Source: Melioribacteraceae bacterium
Lineage (GTDB): Bacteria > Bacteroidota > Ignavibacteria > Ignavibacteriales > Melioribacteraceae
Direction: 5' to 3'
NCBI GenBank assembly: GCA_027030245.1
Contig: JALVFE010000026.1
Span: forward strand, 1 to 64,000
Length of the DNA: 64,000 nucleotides
Both the position numbers and the translations under genes were made by a program. How positions within the stretch are numbered: position 1 is the stretch's first letter; each line of letters starts with the position of its first letter. The notes beneath the pieces were generated by a model. It ran no database searches. It was not told the origin of the DNA and saw only the letters and a program-made list of their open reading frames with translations. Shown piece by piece: positions 1 through 9,758 of this stretch.

Positions 1-104
1 ATTCTTAACATTTCCGTATAATCTTGGAATATGTTGAGTTGTTCTTCTATTCCTAAATTTTGAAACCATTTTAGATTTTTATCCCTATTATTTGTATTTT
101 GCAT
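1..104 (-). CDS. 5' part of an unknown protein (runs off the window)
   Basis: An ATG at 104-102 opens a minus-strand frame of 34 codons that stays open to the window edge. The protein starts MQNTNNRDKNLKWFQNLGIE and is polar and Asn/Lys-rich. An AAGGAG ribosome binding site lies about 6 bases upstream of the ATG, which supports this start. No family is recognised from so short a piece. The ribosome binding site overlaps one arm of an inverted repeat (see 105-175), so translation may be controlled by a leader hairpin. Confidence 0.5.
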   Translation of the reverse strand, partial: MQNTNNRDKNLKWFQNLGIEEQLNIFQDYTEMLR

Positions 105-175
105 TGGAGACTCCTTTTAGTTTTTTTTATTTATAGAAAACAAAAATTACTAATTTTTTGGGAGTCTCCTTTTTT
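105..175 (-). promoter_or_regulatory. Inverted-repeat leader covering a ribosome binding site
   Basis: GGAGACTCC (106-114) and GGAGTCTCC (161-169) are perfect reverse complements 46 bases apart. In the minus-strand transcript the downstream arm contains the GGAG of the binding site for the partial gene at 1-104, so pairing would hide it. On the plus strand the second arm is followed by TTTTTT, so the structure could instead be a terminator for something read rightward. Function is inferred only. Confidence 0.4.
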
Positions 176-244
176 ATTTTCAACTAAGAATGAATTTACA
201 CCCAAAAGAGAGAAATAATTGTTAAATAAATGAAAAAACTTTAC

Positions 245-273
245 TTGACAAATAAAAAACATTCACATATTTT
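245..273 (+). promoter_or_regulatory. Sigma-70-type promoter of the tRNA-Asn gene
   Basis: A perfect TTGACA (245-250), a 17-base spacer and TATTTT (268-273) lie about 37 bases before the tRNA. The -35 match and spacing are good; the -10 matches four of six consensus bases. Confidence 0.55.
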
Positions 274-309
274 ACAGTCCTTGAAAATTTACTTTTTGTT
301 ATTTCATAT

Positions 310-381
<72 letters not shown>

Positions 382-390
382 CAAAATTTA

Positions 391-416
391 CCCCAAATTT
401 ATTTTTGGGGTTTTTT
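391..416 (+). terminator. Rho-independent terminator of tRNA-Asn
   Basis: CCCCAAA (391-397) pairs with TTTGGGG (404-410) and is followed by TTTTTT. The hairpin ends just before the first GIY-YIG start codon at 423, so that gene is either read at low level through the terminator or has another promoter. The same hairpin recurs at 760-785 and, weakened, near 1129-1152. Confidence 0.8.
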
Positions 417-422
417 ATTTGT

Positions 423-680
423 ATGAAGTTTTACCTCTACATATTGCAATCCCTTTCCGCTGATAAATTTTACATCGGTGTTTCTCAAAATCCAGAACAT
501 AGATTAGTTTATCATAATTCCATTGAAAAGGGATTTACTTCAAGATACCGCCCTTGGAAACTCGTTTTCACCCAAGCTTTTGATTCTAAATCCGATGCCC
601 TAAAAGCCGAAAGAAAACTTAAAAGTTGGAAGAGTAAAGCAATGATACGGAAAGTTATTTCCGGGGAAATTAGAATTTGA
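423..680 (+). CDS. GIY-YIG nuclease family protein, copy 1
   Basis: An 85-residue small GIY-YIG domain protein (UPF0213/YhbQ-like). The start MKFYLYILQS and YIGVSQNPEHR form the GIY and YIG elements, followed by the conserved Arg in HR, a Tyr/His-Asn segment (VYHNS), and the C-terminal ALKAERKLKSWK helix with the Glu typical of the family. This family can cut DNA; the cellular role of these short forms is not settled. The start was placed at ATG 423. The frame is open further upstream, but that stretch is the tRNA itself (it would encode VVGSSPTRG from the T-arm) and should not be annotated as protein. No clear ribosome binding site. Confidence 0.85.
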   Translation: MKFYLYILQSLSADKFYIGVSQNPEHRLVYHNSIEKGFTSRYRPWKLVFTQAFDSKSDALKAERKLKSWKSKAMIRKVISGEIRI

Positions 681-750
681 GCATTCGGCTGTTATCCCGA
701 TCGAGATCGGGATGTAGGTTCTCCAGATGAATATCGGGATACACGCGGAG
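679..750 (+). pseudogene. Broken tRNA-Asn 3' part with two hairpin insertions
   Basis: The segment keeps GAGCATTCGGCTGTTA, TGTAGGTTC and TACACGCGGAG of tRNA-Asn. The anticodon-stem 3' strand is replaced by TCCCGAT-CGAG-ATCGGGA (695-712), and the T-loop 3' side by TCCAGAT-GAAT-ATCGGGA (722-739). The 5' acceptor strand and D-arm start are absent, so it cannot fold as a tRNA. Confidence 0.8.
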
Positions 751-791
751 CAAAATTTACCCCAAATTTATTTTTGGGGTTTTTTATTTGT

Positions 792-1049
792 ATGAAGTTT
801 TACCTCTACATATTGCAATCCCTTTCCGCTGATAAATTTTACATCGGTGTTTCTCAAAATCCAGAACATAGATTAGTTTATCATAATTCCATTGAAAAGG
901 GATTTACTTCAAGATACCGCCCTTGGAAACTCGTTTTCACCCAAGCTTTTGATTCTAAATCCGATGCCCTAAAAGCCGAAAGAAAACTTAAAAGTTGGAA
1001 GAGTAAAGCAATGATACGGAAAGTTATTTCCGGGGAAATTAGAATTTGA
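792..1049 (+). CDS. GIY-YIG nuclease family protein, copy 2
   Basis: The 85-residue product is identical to that of copy 1, and the DNA is nearly identical, so the duplication is recent or the copies are homogenised by conversion. ATG 792 corresponds exactly to 423 in copy 1. It is preceded by its own copy of the CCCCAAA/TTTGGGG hairpin and a T-run, again only a few bases before the start. The TGA stop at 1047-1049 is fused to the next tRNA-derived segment. Confidence 0.85.
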   Translation: MKFYLYILQSLSADKFYIGVSQNPEHRLVYHNSIEKGFTSRYRPWKLVFTQAFDSKSDALKAERKLKSWKSKAMIRKVISGEIRI

Positions 1050-1119
1050 GCATTCGGCTGTTATCCCGATCAAGATCGGGATGTAGGTTCTCCCGATGAA
1101 TATCGGGATACACGCGGAG
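1048..1119 (+). pseudogene. Second broken tRNA-Asn 3' part with hairpin insertions
   Basis: Same layout as 679-750, with hairpins TCCCGAT-CAAG-ATCGGGA (1064-1081) and TCCCGAT-GAAT-ATCGGGA (1091-1108) at the same two positions. The hairpins therefore entered before this unit was copied. Here both second-site arms are perfect, whereas the earlier unit has TCCAGAT. Confidence 0.8.
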
Positions 1120-1159
1120 CAAAATTTACCCCAAATTATTTTTTGGGTTTTTTATTTGT

Positions 1160-1417
1160 ATGAAGTTTTACCTCTACATATTGCAATCCCTTTCCGCTGA
1201 TAAATTTTACATTGGCGTTTCTGAAAATCCCGAACGTAGATTAGTTTATCATAATTCCATTGAAAAGGGATTTACTTCAAGATACCGCCCTTGGAAACTC
1301 GTTTTTACTCAGGCCTTTGATTCTAAATCCGATGCCCTAAAAGCCGAAAGAAAACTTAAAAGTTGGAAGAGTAAAGCAATGATACGGAAAGTTATTTCCG
1401 GGGAAATTAGAATTTGA
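1160..1417 (+). CDS. GIY-YIG nuclease family protein, copy 3
   Basis: 85 residues, with the same family features as copies 1 and 2 but diverged: the loop after YIGV reads SENPERR instead of SQNPEHR, and several silent changes are visible. The reading frame is intact, which argues for at least some past selection. It is followed by a short eroded tRNA fragment and one more TCCCGAT-GA-ATCGGGA hairpin (1432-1447). Confidence 0.85.
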   Translation: MKFYLYILQSLSADKFYIGVSENPERRLVYHNSIEKGFTSRYRPWKLVFTQAFDSKSDALKAERKLKSWKSKAMIRKVISGEIRI

Positions 1418-1554
1418 GCATCCCGCTGTTATCCCGATGAATCGGGATTTATACTAACTAAAATTACAATCCATTTATTCCTACAAAATTAATCCCGATT
1501 TTTATCTCAAATCTTTATATCTTTTAATAAACTTAATCAATTACCGAGGTTATC

Positions 1555-2784
1555 TTGAAATCAATCAAAATTAGTGTTGCACTTGTTTCATTTATCTTAC
1601 TTTTAATTTCATGTACGCCGGAAAGATATTTTACTGAAGAGGCACATCAAATTCATTTAGAAGCGTTAACAATAGATACACATCTCGATACACCGATCCA
1701 CTTAAATTCCGATCCGTTTTTCGATCTATCGAAATATCATGACTCCCGGAAAAAGGGCAGCGGTAAAGTTGATTTTCCACGGATGAAAAAAGGCGGTTTG
1801 GATGCAGCGTTTTTTATAGTTTGGACTGCACAAGGTGAACGAAATCCGCAAGGTTATCAAAAAGTTAAGGCAAAAGCATTAGATATTTTCGATTTAATTC
1901 ATAATAACGTTAGTAAAAATTCAAATTTAGCAGAGCTTGCATATTCAACTAATGACATTTATAAAATTGCTAAAAGTAAAAAAAGAGCTATATTAATCGG
2001 GATGGAAAACGGTTACCCGATTGGGAAAGATTTATCTTTGGTAAAAAAGTTTTATGATTTAGGCGCAAGATACATCACACTTTGCCATACAAAAGACAAC
2101 GATATTTGTGATTCTTCCACTGATGAAAGTGAAGATAAAGGCTTAACTGAATTCGGAGAAAAAGTGGTTCGGGAAATGAACCGTCTCGGAATAATGATTG
2201 ATGTTTCACATATTTCCGACAAATCATTTTATGATGTTATAAAGATTTCCAAAACGCCAGTTATAGCATCACACAGCTGTTGTCGTGCACTTTGCAATCA
2301 TCCGAGGAACATGACAGATGATATGATAAAATTGCTTGCCCAAAAGGGTGGAATAATTCAGCTTACTTTGGTGAACGAATATATTAAAACCCCGAAACAG
2401 AATCCTCAAAGGGATTCCGCTTTAGTAAAACTTAAAAAGAGGTTTGGCGATTATTCAAAACTCTCTCCGAAAAAATTGGGGGAACTTGAAAATGCATTTT
2501 CCGAATTAAACAAAAAATTTCCACAATCTATGGCAACCGTGGAAGATTTTGTCAATCACATTGATCATGTTGTTAAATTAGTTGGAATTGAATACGTCGG
2601 TATCGGTTCCGATTTTGACGGTGGCGGCGGAATTGACGGAGTTTACGACGTAAGCGAAATGGAAAATATAACGCTGGAATTGATTAAACGCGGTTATTCC
2701 GATGAAGACATAAAGAAAATCTGGGGCGAAAATTTACTTCGTGTTTTCAACGAAGTTGAAAATTACGCAAAAGCACATAAATAA
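1555..2784 (+). CDS. Membrane dipeptidase, peptidase family M19 (renal dipeptidase type), lipoprotein
   Basis: A 409-residue zinc dipeptidase that would cleave dipeptides outside the cytoplasm. A lipoprotein signal ends in LLIS-Cys20. The metal site is visible: His43 and Asp45 in DTHLDTP, Glu151 in GMENGYP, His219 in DVSHIS and His240 in IASHS. The conserved GSDFDG follows near residue 350. The start is a TTG at 1555 with GAGGT six bases upstream; no ATG fits as well. Length is normal for the family. It converges on typA, sharing an AT-only hairpin between the two stops. Confidence 0.92.
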   Translation: MKSIKISVALVSFILLLISCTPERYFTEEAHQIHLEALTIDTHLDTPIHLNSDPFFDLSKYHDSRKKGSGKVDFPRMKKGGLDAAFFIVWTAQGERNPQGYQKVKAKALDIFDLIHNNVSKNSNLAELAYSTNDIYKIAKSKKRAILIGMENGYPIGKDLSLVKKFYDLGARYITLCHTKDNDICDSSTDESEDKGLTEFGEKVVREMNRLGIMIDVSHISDKSFYDVIKISKTPVIASHSCCRALCNHPRNMTDDMIKLLAQKGGIIQLTLVNEYIKTPKQNPQRDSALVKLKKRFGDYSKLSPKKLGELENAFSELNKKFPQSMATVEDFVNHIDHVVKLVGIEYVGIGSDFDGGGGIDGVYDVSEMENITLELIKRGYSDEDIKKIWGENLLRVFNEVENYAKAHK

Positions 2785-2806
2785 AATATACAAATTTATA
2801 TTTTAT
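2781..2806. terminator. AT-only hairpin between convergent dipeptidase and typA stops
   Basis: ATAAAATATA (2781-2790) and TATATTTTAT (2797-2806) are perfect 10-base arms around a 6-base loop, with T- and A-runs that could serve as a weak bidirectional terminator. It overlaps both stop codons. Confidence 0.4.
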
Positions 2807-4320
2807 GATACTTTTTTATTTAAGTTGTACCGCTTCCGTTGATTAGGATCGAGATAAATTTTTCTTAATCTGATTGACTTTGGCGTAACTTCCACCATTT
2901 CATCTTCTTCAATAAATTCAAGGGCTTCCTCCAACGACAATTTCACAGCCGGTGTTATTTTAATTGCTTTATCGGCTCCGGCAGCCCGCATATTTGTTAA
3001 CTTTTTCGATCTTTGTACATTTACTTCGATATCAATTTCTTTATTATGTTCGCCTATAATTTGACCTTTATAAACAATATCACCCGGATCAATAAAAAAC
3101 TTTCCTCTGTCTTGAAGTGAATCGATTGCGTATGCCGTTGCGGGACCTTCACCCATGGAGATTAGCACCCCGTTTTTAGCTTTTCCTATTGAACCTTTAA
3201 AATATTCATATTGATAAAATCTATGATGCATTATTCCTTGTCCGGATGTAGCAGTTAATATTTTTGTTCTTAGTCCCATTAACCCGCGCGATGGAATATG
3301 AAAATGAATAGTATTCATATTACCTTTGGTTTCCATTTTAATCATTTCGCCTTTTCGTTGACCGACCAATTCAATAACTTTTCCCGCAAATTCCGCCGGT
3401 ACGTCAACCACAAGGATTTCAATCGGTTCCGATTTCTTCCCGTCGATTTCTTTGTAAATAACTTTAGGTTCCCTAACTTGCAATTCATAACCGTCGCGGC
3501 GCATGTTTTCAATTAATATTGAAAGATGCAAAATTCCTCTGCCGGATACTTTATAGGAATCAGGTGAATTAGTATCCTGAACACGCAAAGCGACATTATA
3601 TTCCAATTCTTTATAAAGTCTGTTGCGAAGTTGTCTGGAAGTTACATATTTTCCTTCCCTACCGTAAAACGGTGAATCGTTAACCGTAAATGTCATACTA
3701 ATAGTAGGTTCGTCAATAGCAATAATCGGTAAGGGTTCGGGTGCTTCCCTCGAAGCAATAGTATCCCCGATATCTATATTATCCACACCAACAATCGCAC
3801 AAATATCACCGCACGGTACTTCTTCGGTTTCTATTTTATTTAATCCGTCATAAATAAAAAGCTGTTTCGGATTAGCGTCCAGAATTGAACCGTCTCTTTT
3901 GATGATTGATAATTTTTCCGAAAGTTTTAGTTTTCCTCTAAATACTCTGCCGATTCCTATTCTGCCTACATAATCGCTATAATCTAACGATGTTATTTGA
4001 ATTTGCATCGGACCTTCAAAAGAATCAACAAGGAGTAAAACACCGTCGGCCATTTTCAACACTCTTTCAACTTCCCCGCCGAAATCCGAATGTCCCGGAG
4101 TATCGATAAAATTCAGCTTATAGTTTTTGTAGGGAATGCTGATATTTTTTGCAAGTATTGTTATTCCCCGCTCACGTTCCAAGTCATTAGAATCCATAAA
4201 TCTTTCTTGTATAATTTGATTATCCCTAAAAACTTCACACTGTTTTAATATTTGATCGAGTAATGTTGTTTTACCGTGATCTACATGCGCAATAATGGCA
4301 ATATTTCTTATTTCTTTCAT
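2803..4320 (-). CDS. typA: TypA/BipA ribosome-associated GTPase with an internal deletion in the G domain
   Basis: A 505-residue translational GTPase of the TypA/BipA family, which binds ribosomes and helps 50S assembly. G1 (AHVDHGKTT, residue 11 on), G2 (RGITI) and G3 (DTPGH, near 73) are intact, as are domain II, the EF-G-like domains and the KKLTNMRA C-terminal region. Family members are about 600 residues. Here EGPM (about 102-105) runs straight into [20 protein letters not shown], so roughly 100 residues with G4 (NKxD) and G5 (SA) are missing in frame. The junction is near 4005. Such a protein should not recognise guanine normally. It is a real internal deletion or an assembly collapse; the rest of the frame is clean. 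Confidence 0.9.
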   Translation of the reverse strand: MKEIRNIAIIAHVDHGKTTLLDQILKQCEVFRDNQIIQERFMDSNDLERERGITILAKNISIPYKNYKLNFIDTPGHSDFGGEVERVLKMADGVLLLVDSFEGPMQIQITSLDYSDYVGRIGIGRVFRGKLKLSEKLSIIKRDGSILDANPKQLFIYDGLNKIETEEVPCGDICAIVGVDNIDIGDTIASREAPEPLPIIAIDEPTISMTFTVNDSPFYGREGKYVTSRQLRNRLYKELEYNVALRVQDTNSPDSYKVSGRGILHLSILIENMRRDGYELQVREPKVIYKEIDGKKSEPIEILVVDVPAEFAGKVIELVGQRKGEMIKMETKGNMNTIHFHIPSRGLMGLRTKILTATSGQGIMHHRFYQYEYFKGSIGKAKNGVLISMGEGPATAYAIDSLQDRGKFFIDPGDIVYKGQIIGEHNKEIDIEVNVQRSKKLTNMRAAGADKAIKITPAVKLSLEEALEFIEEDEMVEVTPKSIRLRKIYLDPNQRKRYNLNKKVS

Positions 4321-4585
4321 TTTTACCTATTAAAAATTAAAATAAGCCGTAAATATCGGTAAATTAAAAGTAATTACCTAAAATCTTGTTCGTTCGATAA
4401 ACGAAACCACTCCGGATTCAATAGTGCATTTTTCGGGTATTTTTTGTTCTTTTTTACAACTACTTAACTCTGATTTAATAATCCCGGAATATTTTATTTT
4501 TATAAAAAATTTGTGATTTGTATCATTTGTGTTAAAATAATATTATATATTTTCTTATATTAACATAAAAAGTCTTATTTTAGCT

Positions 4586-5149
4586 ATGTATAAGCATAAA
4601 TCTGAAAATATAACACAGCTTTTAAATAGAGCGTCTCAAGGTGATAATCTTTCTTTGGACAAAATTATGCCTGTAGTATATAATGAACTCAGACGGATTT
4701 CTTCTAAATATCTAAACAACGAATACAGAAAACACACCTTGCAAACAACCGAATTAGTTCATGAAGCCTACATTAAACTTATCGGTGATCAAAAACTTTC
4801 ATGGGAAAGCAGATCTCATTTCTTTGCAATAGCCGCAAAATCGATGAGACAAATTCTAGTTGATTATGCAAGAAAGAGAAAAGCCTTAAAAAGAGGTGAG
4901 GGCAAAACCTTATTGTCTTTAGATGATAACAACATAATCCTAAACCAAACCGAAGATAATATACTCAGCCTTGATGAAGCACTAACCAGATTAGAAAAGT
5001 TAGAAAAAAGATCTTCCGAAATTGTAGAGTTAAGATTCTTTTCAGGTTTAACTATTGAAGAGACTGCAGAAGTTTTAAATATTTCCGTGGCTACCGTGAA
5101 AAGAGATTGGAAATTTGCGAAAGCCTGGTTGTACCGGGAAATTAACTAA
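4586..5149 (+). CDS. ECF-type RNA polymerase sigma factor (sig-70_X6-like)
   Basis: 187 residues. Region 2 (LVHEAYIKLIG ... FFAIAAKSMRQILVDYAR, residues about 55-95) and region 4 with a helix-turn-helix (LTIEETAEVLNISVATVKRD, about 150-170) are clear. This group of ECF factors is usually encoded beside a Ser/Thr kinase, and here a kinase gene begins 17 bases downstream, so the two form one operon. No anti-sigma gene is present; control of the sigma factor by the kinase is the usual inference. The start is ATG 4586; no strong ribosome binding site is visible. Confidence 0.92.
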   Translation: MYKHKSENITQLLNRASQGDNLSLDKIMPVVYNELRRISSKYLNNEYRKHTLQTTELVHEAYIKLIGDQKLSWESRSHFFAIAAKSMRQILVDYARKRKALKRGEGKTLLSLDDNNIILNQTEDNILSLDEALTRLEKLEKRSSEIVELRFFSGLTIEETAEVLNISVATVKRDWKFAKAWLYREIN

Positions 5150-5166
5150 TCTTTACTTTTTCTTTC

Positions 5167-7725
5167 ATGAACACTTTTAATGAAATACTAAAAGCTATTT
5201 TCGAAAAAGCTTTATCCTTAGATGAGGTTGAACGGGAAAAATATTTTAAAAATCTGTCTTCCAAAGAAAAAAAATATATTGAGGAAGTACGCTCTTTAAT
5301 TGACTCATATCAATCTACCGAAGATTTTTTAGAAATTGCTTCCAACCAACAGAAAATATTTTCGTTCGATAAAAACCAACCTCACCCACTAATTGGTAAG
5401 TGCATTGGTCAATACCTAATTGAAAAGGAAATTGGCATTGGGGGTATGGGAATTGTCTTTACTGGCGTACGAGCCGATAAGGAATTTAAACAAAAGGTTG
5501 CAATAAAAATTCTTAAGCAAGGATTAACTACAAAATATTTAATAAAACGCTTTGAAAACGAACGGCAAATACTTGCTAATCTTCAACATCCGAATATTGC
5601 TAAACTTTTTGATGGCGGAAAAACCATTGACGGTTTACCATACTTGGTAATGGAATATATTGAAGGAACTCCGATTACAGAATACTGCAGTAACAATAAT
5701 TTAAATATTGAAGAAAAACTAAAACTTTTTACAACTGTTTGTTCCGCTGTTCAATATGCACATCAAAATCTGATAATTCACCGGGATCTAAAACCTGGTA
5801 ATATTTTAGTTACTGCGGAAGGCAGACCCAAGCTGTTGGATTTCGGAGTAGCCAAATTACTTGATGAAAGTTTAGTACAAGAAAATATTAAACTTACACA
5901 AACCAAAATGATGCACCTTACTCCCGAGTATGCAAGTCCCGAACAAATAAACGGTGATAATATCACCACCGCAAGCGATGTATATTCACTTGGAGTAATT
6001 TTATATCAATTACTAACCGGGGAGCAACCATATCAAGTTAACAGTAGTTCACCGTTAGCTATAAGCAAAATTATCTCCGAAGAAAAAATTGTAAGACCGA
6101 GCGAAATACTAAAGATTAAAAAAACCAAAGAAGGAACCCGACAAAAGTTAAACATTTCCGAAAAATCATTAAGTAAACTTAAAGGCGACCTCGACAATAT
6201 AGTTTTAAAAGCAATGCATAAAGATGTATCGCAGAGATATATTTCCGTTCAAGAACTGATTGATGATATCAACCGTTATCTAAAAGGATTGCCGGTTAAA
6301 GCAAGGAAGGATACACTCGGCTATAGATTTACAAAGTTCGTGCAAAGACATAAAGTCGGCGTGGCTTTATTTATCCTATTTAACATAATAATCCTTACAA
6401 GTATAGCAGCCGTTATTTATCAAGGGAGAATTGCCGCAAGGGAAAGGGATAAAGCAAAGACAGAAAATCAAAAATATGAAAAGGTAAACGAATTTTTAAC
6501 GAGTATTCTATCGTCCGTTGATCCGAGTGAAATTGGCAGGGATGTAAAAGTTTACGATATTTTGGATAAAGCAGCAGAAGATGTAAATACCGAACTGAAA
6601 AATCAGCCGGAAGTTGAAGCTTCAATAAGAAGCACACTTGGTAACACCTATGTTAATTTAGGCGAATACGATAAGGGAAAACCCTTTCTTGAAAAAGCTT
6701 ATGAAATTAACTTAAGCCTGTATGGAGAAAATAGTAAAGAAACAGCTACGAGTATACATGATTTGGGACTTTATTATGATTGGATTGGAGATTATAAAAA
6801 AGCGGATTCTTTATATTCAAAATCCATTAGCATTTTTAGAAATGTATTGAAAGAACCGGCAAAAATTTATGGTGATGCGTTAAATAATTTGGCAATTGTA
6901 AAAATGCATTTTAGTCAATATGATATTGCCGAAAAGCTTTATCTGGAAGCGATAGAAATTTCCAAAAAAGTTGAAGGGGAAAAATCAAGAAATATTGCGG
7001 TCATGATGAATAATCTGGCTTATAATTATTCGGATGCGGGTAAGTTGGATAAAGCCGAAGAATATTATAAAAAATCGCTGCAAGTAATTTTAGAAGTATT
7101 GGGGGAAAACAGACCTGAAGCAGGCACAGCTTACAATAATATTGCTTGGTTACATATGCAAAAAAATGAACTTGACTCGGCGGAAGTTTATTTAAATAAA
7201 TCCTACCAACTTAAATATAAACTTAAAGGGAAAGATCATCCGGATGTTGGACTTGCATTAAACAATCTGGGAGTATTGCAATTCAAAAAAGGTAACTTTA
7301 CTAAAGCCGAAAAATACTTTTTAGATGCGGTAAAACAATATCGAAAAACATATTCGGTTGACCATCCTTTAATTGCCGTAAGCAATTATTGGTTAGGAAA
7401 AGTTTATAGACATCTTAAGAATTATGACTTAAGTCAAAAGCATTTTAAAAAATGTTTGAAATACAGATTAATCAAGTTACCCAAAGATAATTGGGAAATT
7501 TGGGATACCAGAGGCGAATTAGGAATTACTTTGTTAAAACAAAAACATTATCAAGAAAGTGAAAAATTATTAAAATCGAGTTATGAATTTTTCATAAATA
7601 AAGAAAACCCCGATACCTTAAGAGCAACAAACTTCTTAAGATTTCTTGTTAATAATTTCGCAGAAACCGGTCAAAAAGAGAAACAATCAACCTACAGTTC
7701 AATTCTAACACAACTGCAAAAATAA
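5167..7725 (+). CDS. Transmembrane Ser/Thr protein kinase with C-terminal TPR repeats
   Basis: 852 residues. A short N-terminal helical region is followed by a Hanks-type kinase domain (about 80-375): glycine loop GIGGMGIVFTG, Lys114 in VAIKILK, catalytic HRDLKPGN (Asp207), DFGVAK (225 on) and PEYASPEQ. All catalytic residues are present. One membrane helix (about 398-418, ALFILFNIIILTSIAAVIY) separates it from about seven tetratricopeptide repeats of the kinesin-light-chain type (NNLAYNYSDAGKLDKAEEYY and similar) on the far side. It forms an operon with the ECF sigma factor and probably senses something through the TPR part. The ligand is unknown. Confidence 0.93.
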   Translation: MNTFNEILKAIFEKALSLDEVEREKYFKNLSSKEKKYIEEVRSLIDSYQSTEDFLEIASNQQKIFSFDKNQPHPLIGKCIGQYLIEKEIGIGGMGIVFTGVRADKEFKQKVAIKILKQGLTTKYLIKRFENERQILANLQHPNIAKLFDGGKTIDGLPYLVMEYIEGTPITEYCSNNNLNIEEKLKLFTTVCSAVQYAHQNLIIHRDLKPGNILVTAEGRPKLLDFGVAKLLDESLVQENIKLTQTKMMHLTPEYASPEQINGDNITTASDVYSLGVILYQLLTGEQPYQVNSSSPLAISKIISEEKIVRPSEILKIKKTKEGTRQKLNISEKSLSKLKGDLDNIVLKAMHKDVSQRYISVQELIDDINRYLKGLPVKARKDTLGYRFTKFVQRHKVGVALFILFNIIILTSIAAVIYQGRIAARERDKAKTENQKYEKVNEFLTSILSSVDPSEIGRDVKVYDILDKAAEDVNTELKNQPEVEASIRSTLGNTYVNLGEYDKGKPFLEKAYEINLSLYGENSKETATSIHDLGLYYDWIGDYKKADSLYSKSISIFRNVLKEPAKIYGDALNNLAIVKMHFSQYDIAEKLYLEAIEISKKVEGEKSRNIAVMMNNLAYNYSDAGKLDKAEEYYKKSLQVILEVLGENRPEAGTAYNNIAWLHMQKNELDSAEVYLNKSYQLKYKLKGKDHPDVGLALNNLGVLQFKKGNFTKAEKYFLDAVKQYRKTYSVDHPLIAVSNYWLGKVYRHLKNYDLSQKHFKKCLKYRLIKLPKDNWEIWDTRGELGITLLKQKHYQESEKLLKSSYEFFINKENPDTLRATNFLRFLVNNFAETGQKEKQSTYSSILTQLQK

Positions 7726-7815
7726 ATTACCTCTCAAATTTTTGAGCCAATCTCTTCTCCTTTTACGCATGTAACAAATGGTTAGAATAAAACAAAATAG
7801 TAAAGAGGAGAAGGA

Positions 7816-7887
7816 ATGAACAAACAAAAGCTATTTATAAATCTGTTTTTCTTTACTGTTTTTTATTTGGGGTTAATTAGTTGTTCC

Positions 7888-7905
<18 letters not shown>
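7816..7905 (+). pseudogene. Truncated lipoprotein gene cut by an insertion sequence
   Basis: ATG 7816, preceded by AGGAG and AAGGA, opens a 29-codon frame. It encodes a clean lipoprotein signal (MNKQKLFINLFFFTVFYLGL then IS-Cys) and then runs into the terminal inverted repeat of the IS5-like element and stops. No continuation is visible to the right of the element. The cysteine codon is already within the extended IS repeat, so the original sequence after the signal peptide is lost. Confidence 0.6.
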
Positions 7906-9301
<1,396 letters not shown>

Positions 9302-9333
9302 CTAACCTTTTTTTATTTCTTAAGGAGCAACTA

Positions 9334-9758
9334 CTTAGTGCTGCTAACGCCGTAGGCGTGAAACATGTATAGAACGAGCATTCAACTACAAAATCAAAAC
9401 TCCAGCGGAGTGAAACGTTTTTTTATGATTTTTATTTTCTCCCATGTCATCCTGACGAACGTCAGAATCAAAAGAAGGATTTTTTAGATGCTGAACCAAT
9501 TCGCCAGCGGCGAACAGCATGACACATTATTTAAATATTTCTGGATTGCATGACAGTCTGATTTTTGGAATTTGTTATTTGTTATTTGGAATTTCTTGTC
9601 TGTCATTCCGTCCGCTGTCGGCAGATTGTTTCGGGATCTAAAAAGAACAATTGAATAGCCGCTAATGCGCGAATGAAAAAATCATTTTGGGAACTCAAGG
9701 TTTGGGTTTCTACCACCGTGTGGACGGTGGTAGCAGGGAAATCACGGACACAGAAACT
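9334..9758. other. Gene-free stretch of small repeat-like palindromes
   Basis: No convincing gene. The stretch holds several short imperfect palindromes of the intergenic kind: GCCGTAGGCGTGAAAC near 9349, CTCCAGCGGAGTGAAAC near 9400, CCTGACGAACGTCAG near 9450 and CGCCAGCGGCG near 9500. There is also a perfect 8-base hairpin TACCACCG/CGGTGGTA at 9711-9732, just past the queD stop. The last could terminate the queE-queD transcript, though it lacks a T-run. Confidence 0.5.

Noticed and set aside
3298-3516. Plus-strand open frame inside typA
   Set aside because: Antisense to a well-conserved gene; no ribosome binding site and no coding character.
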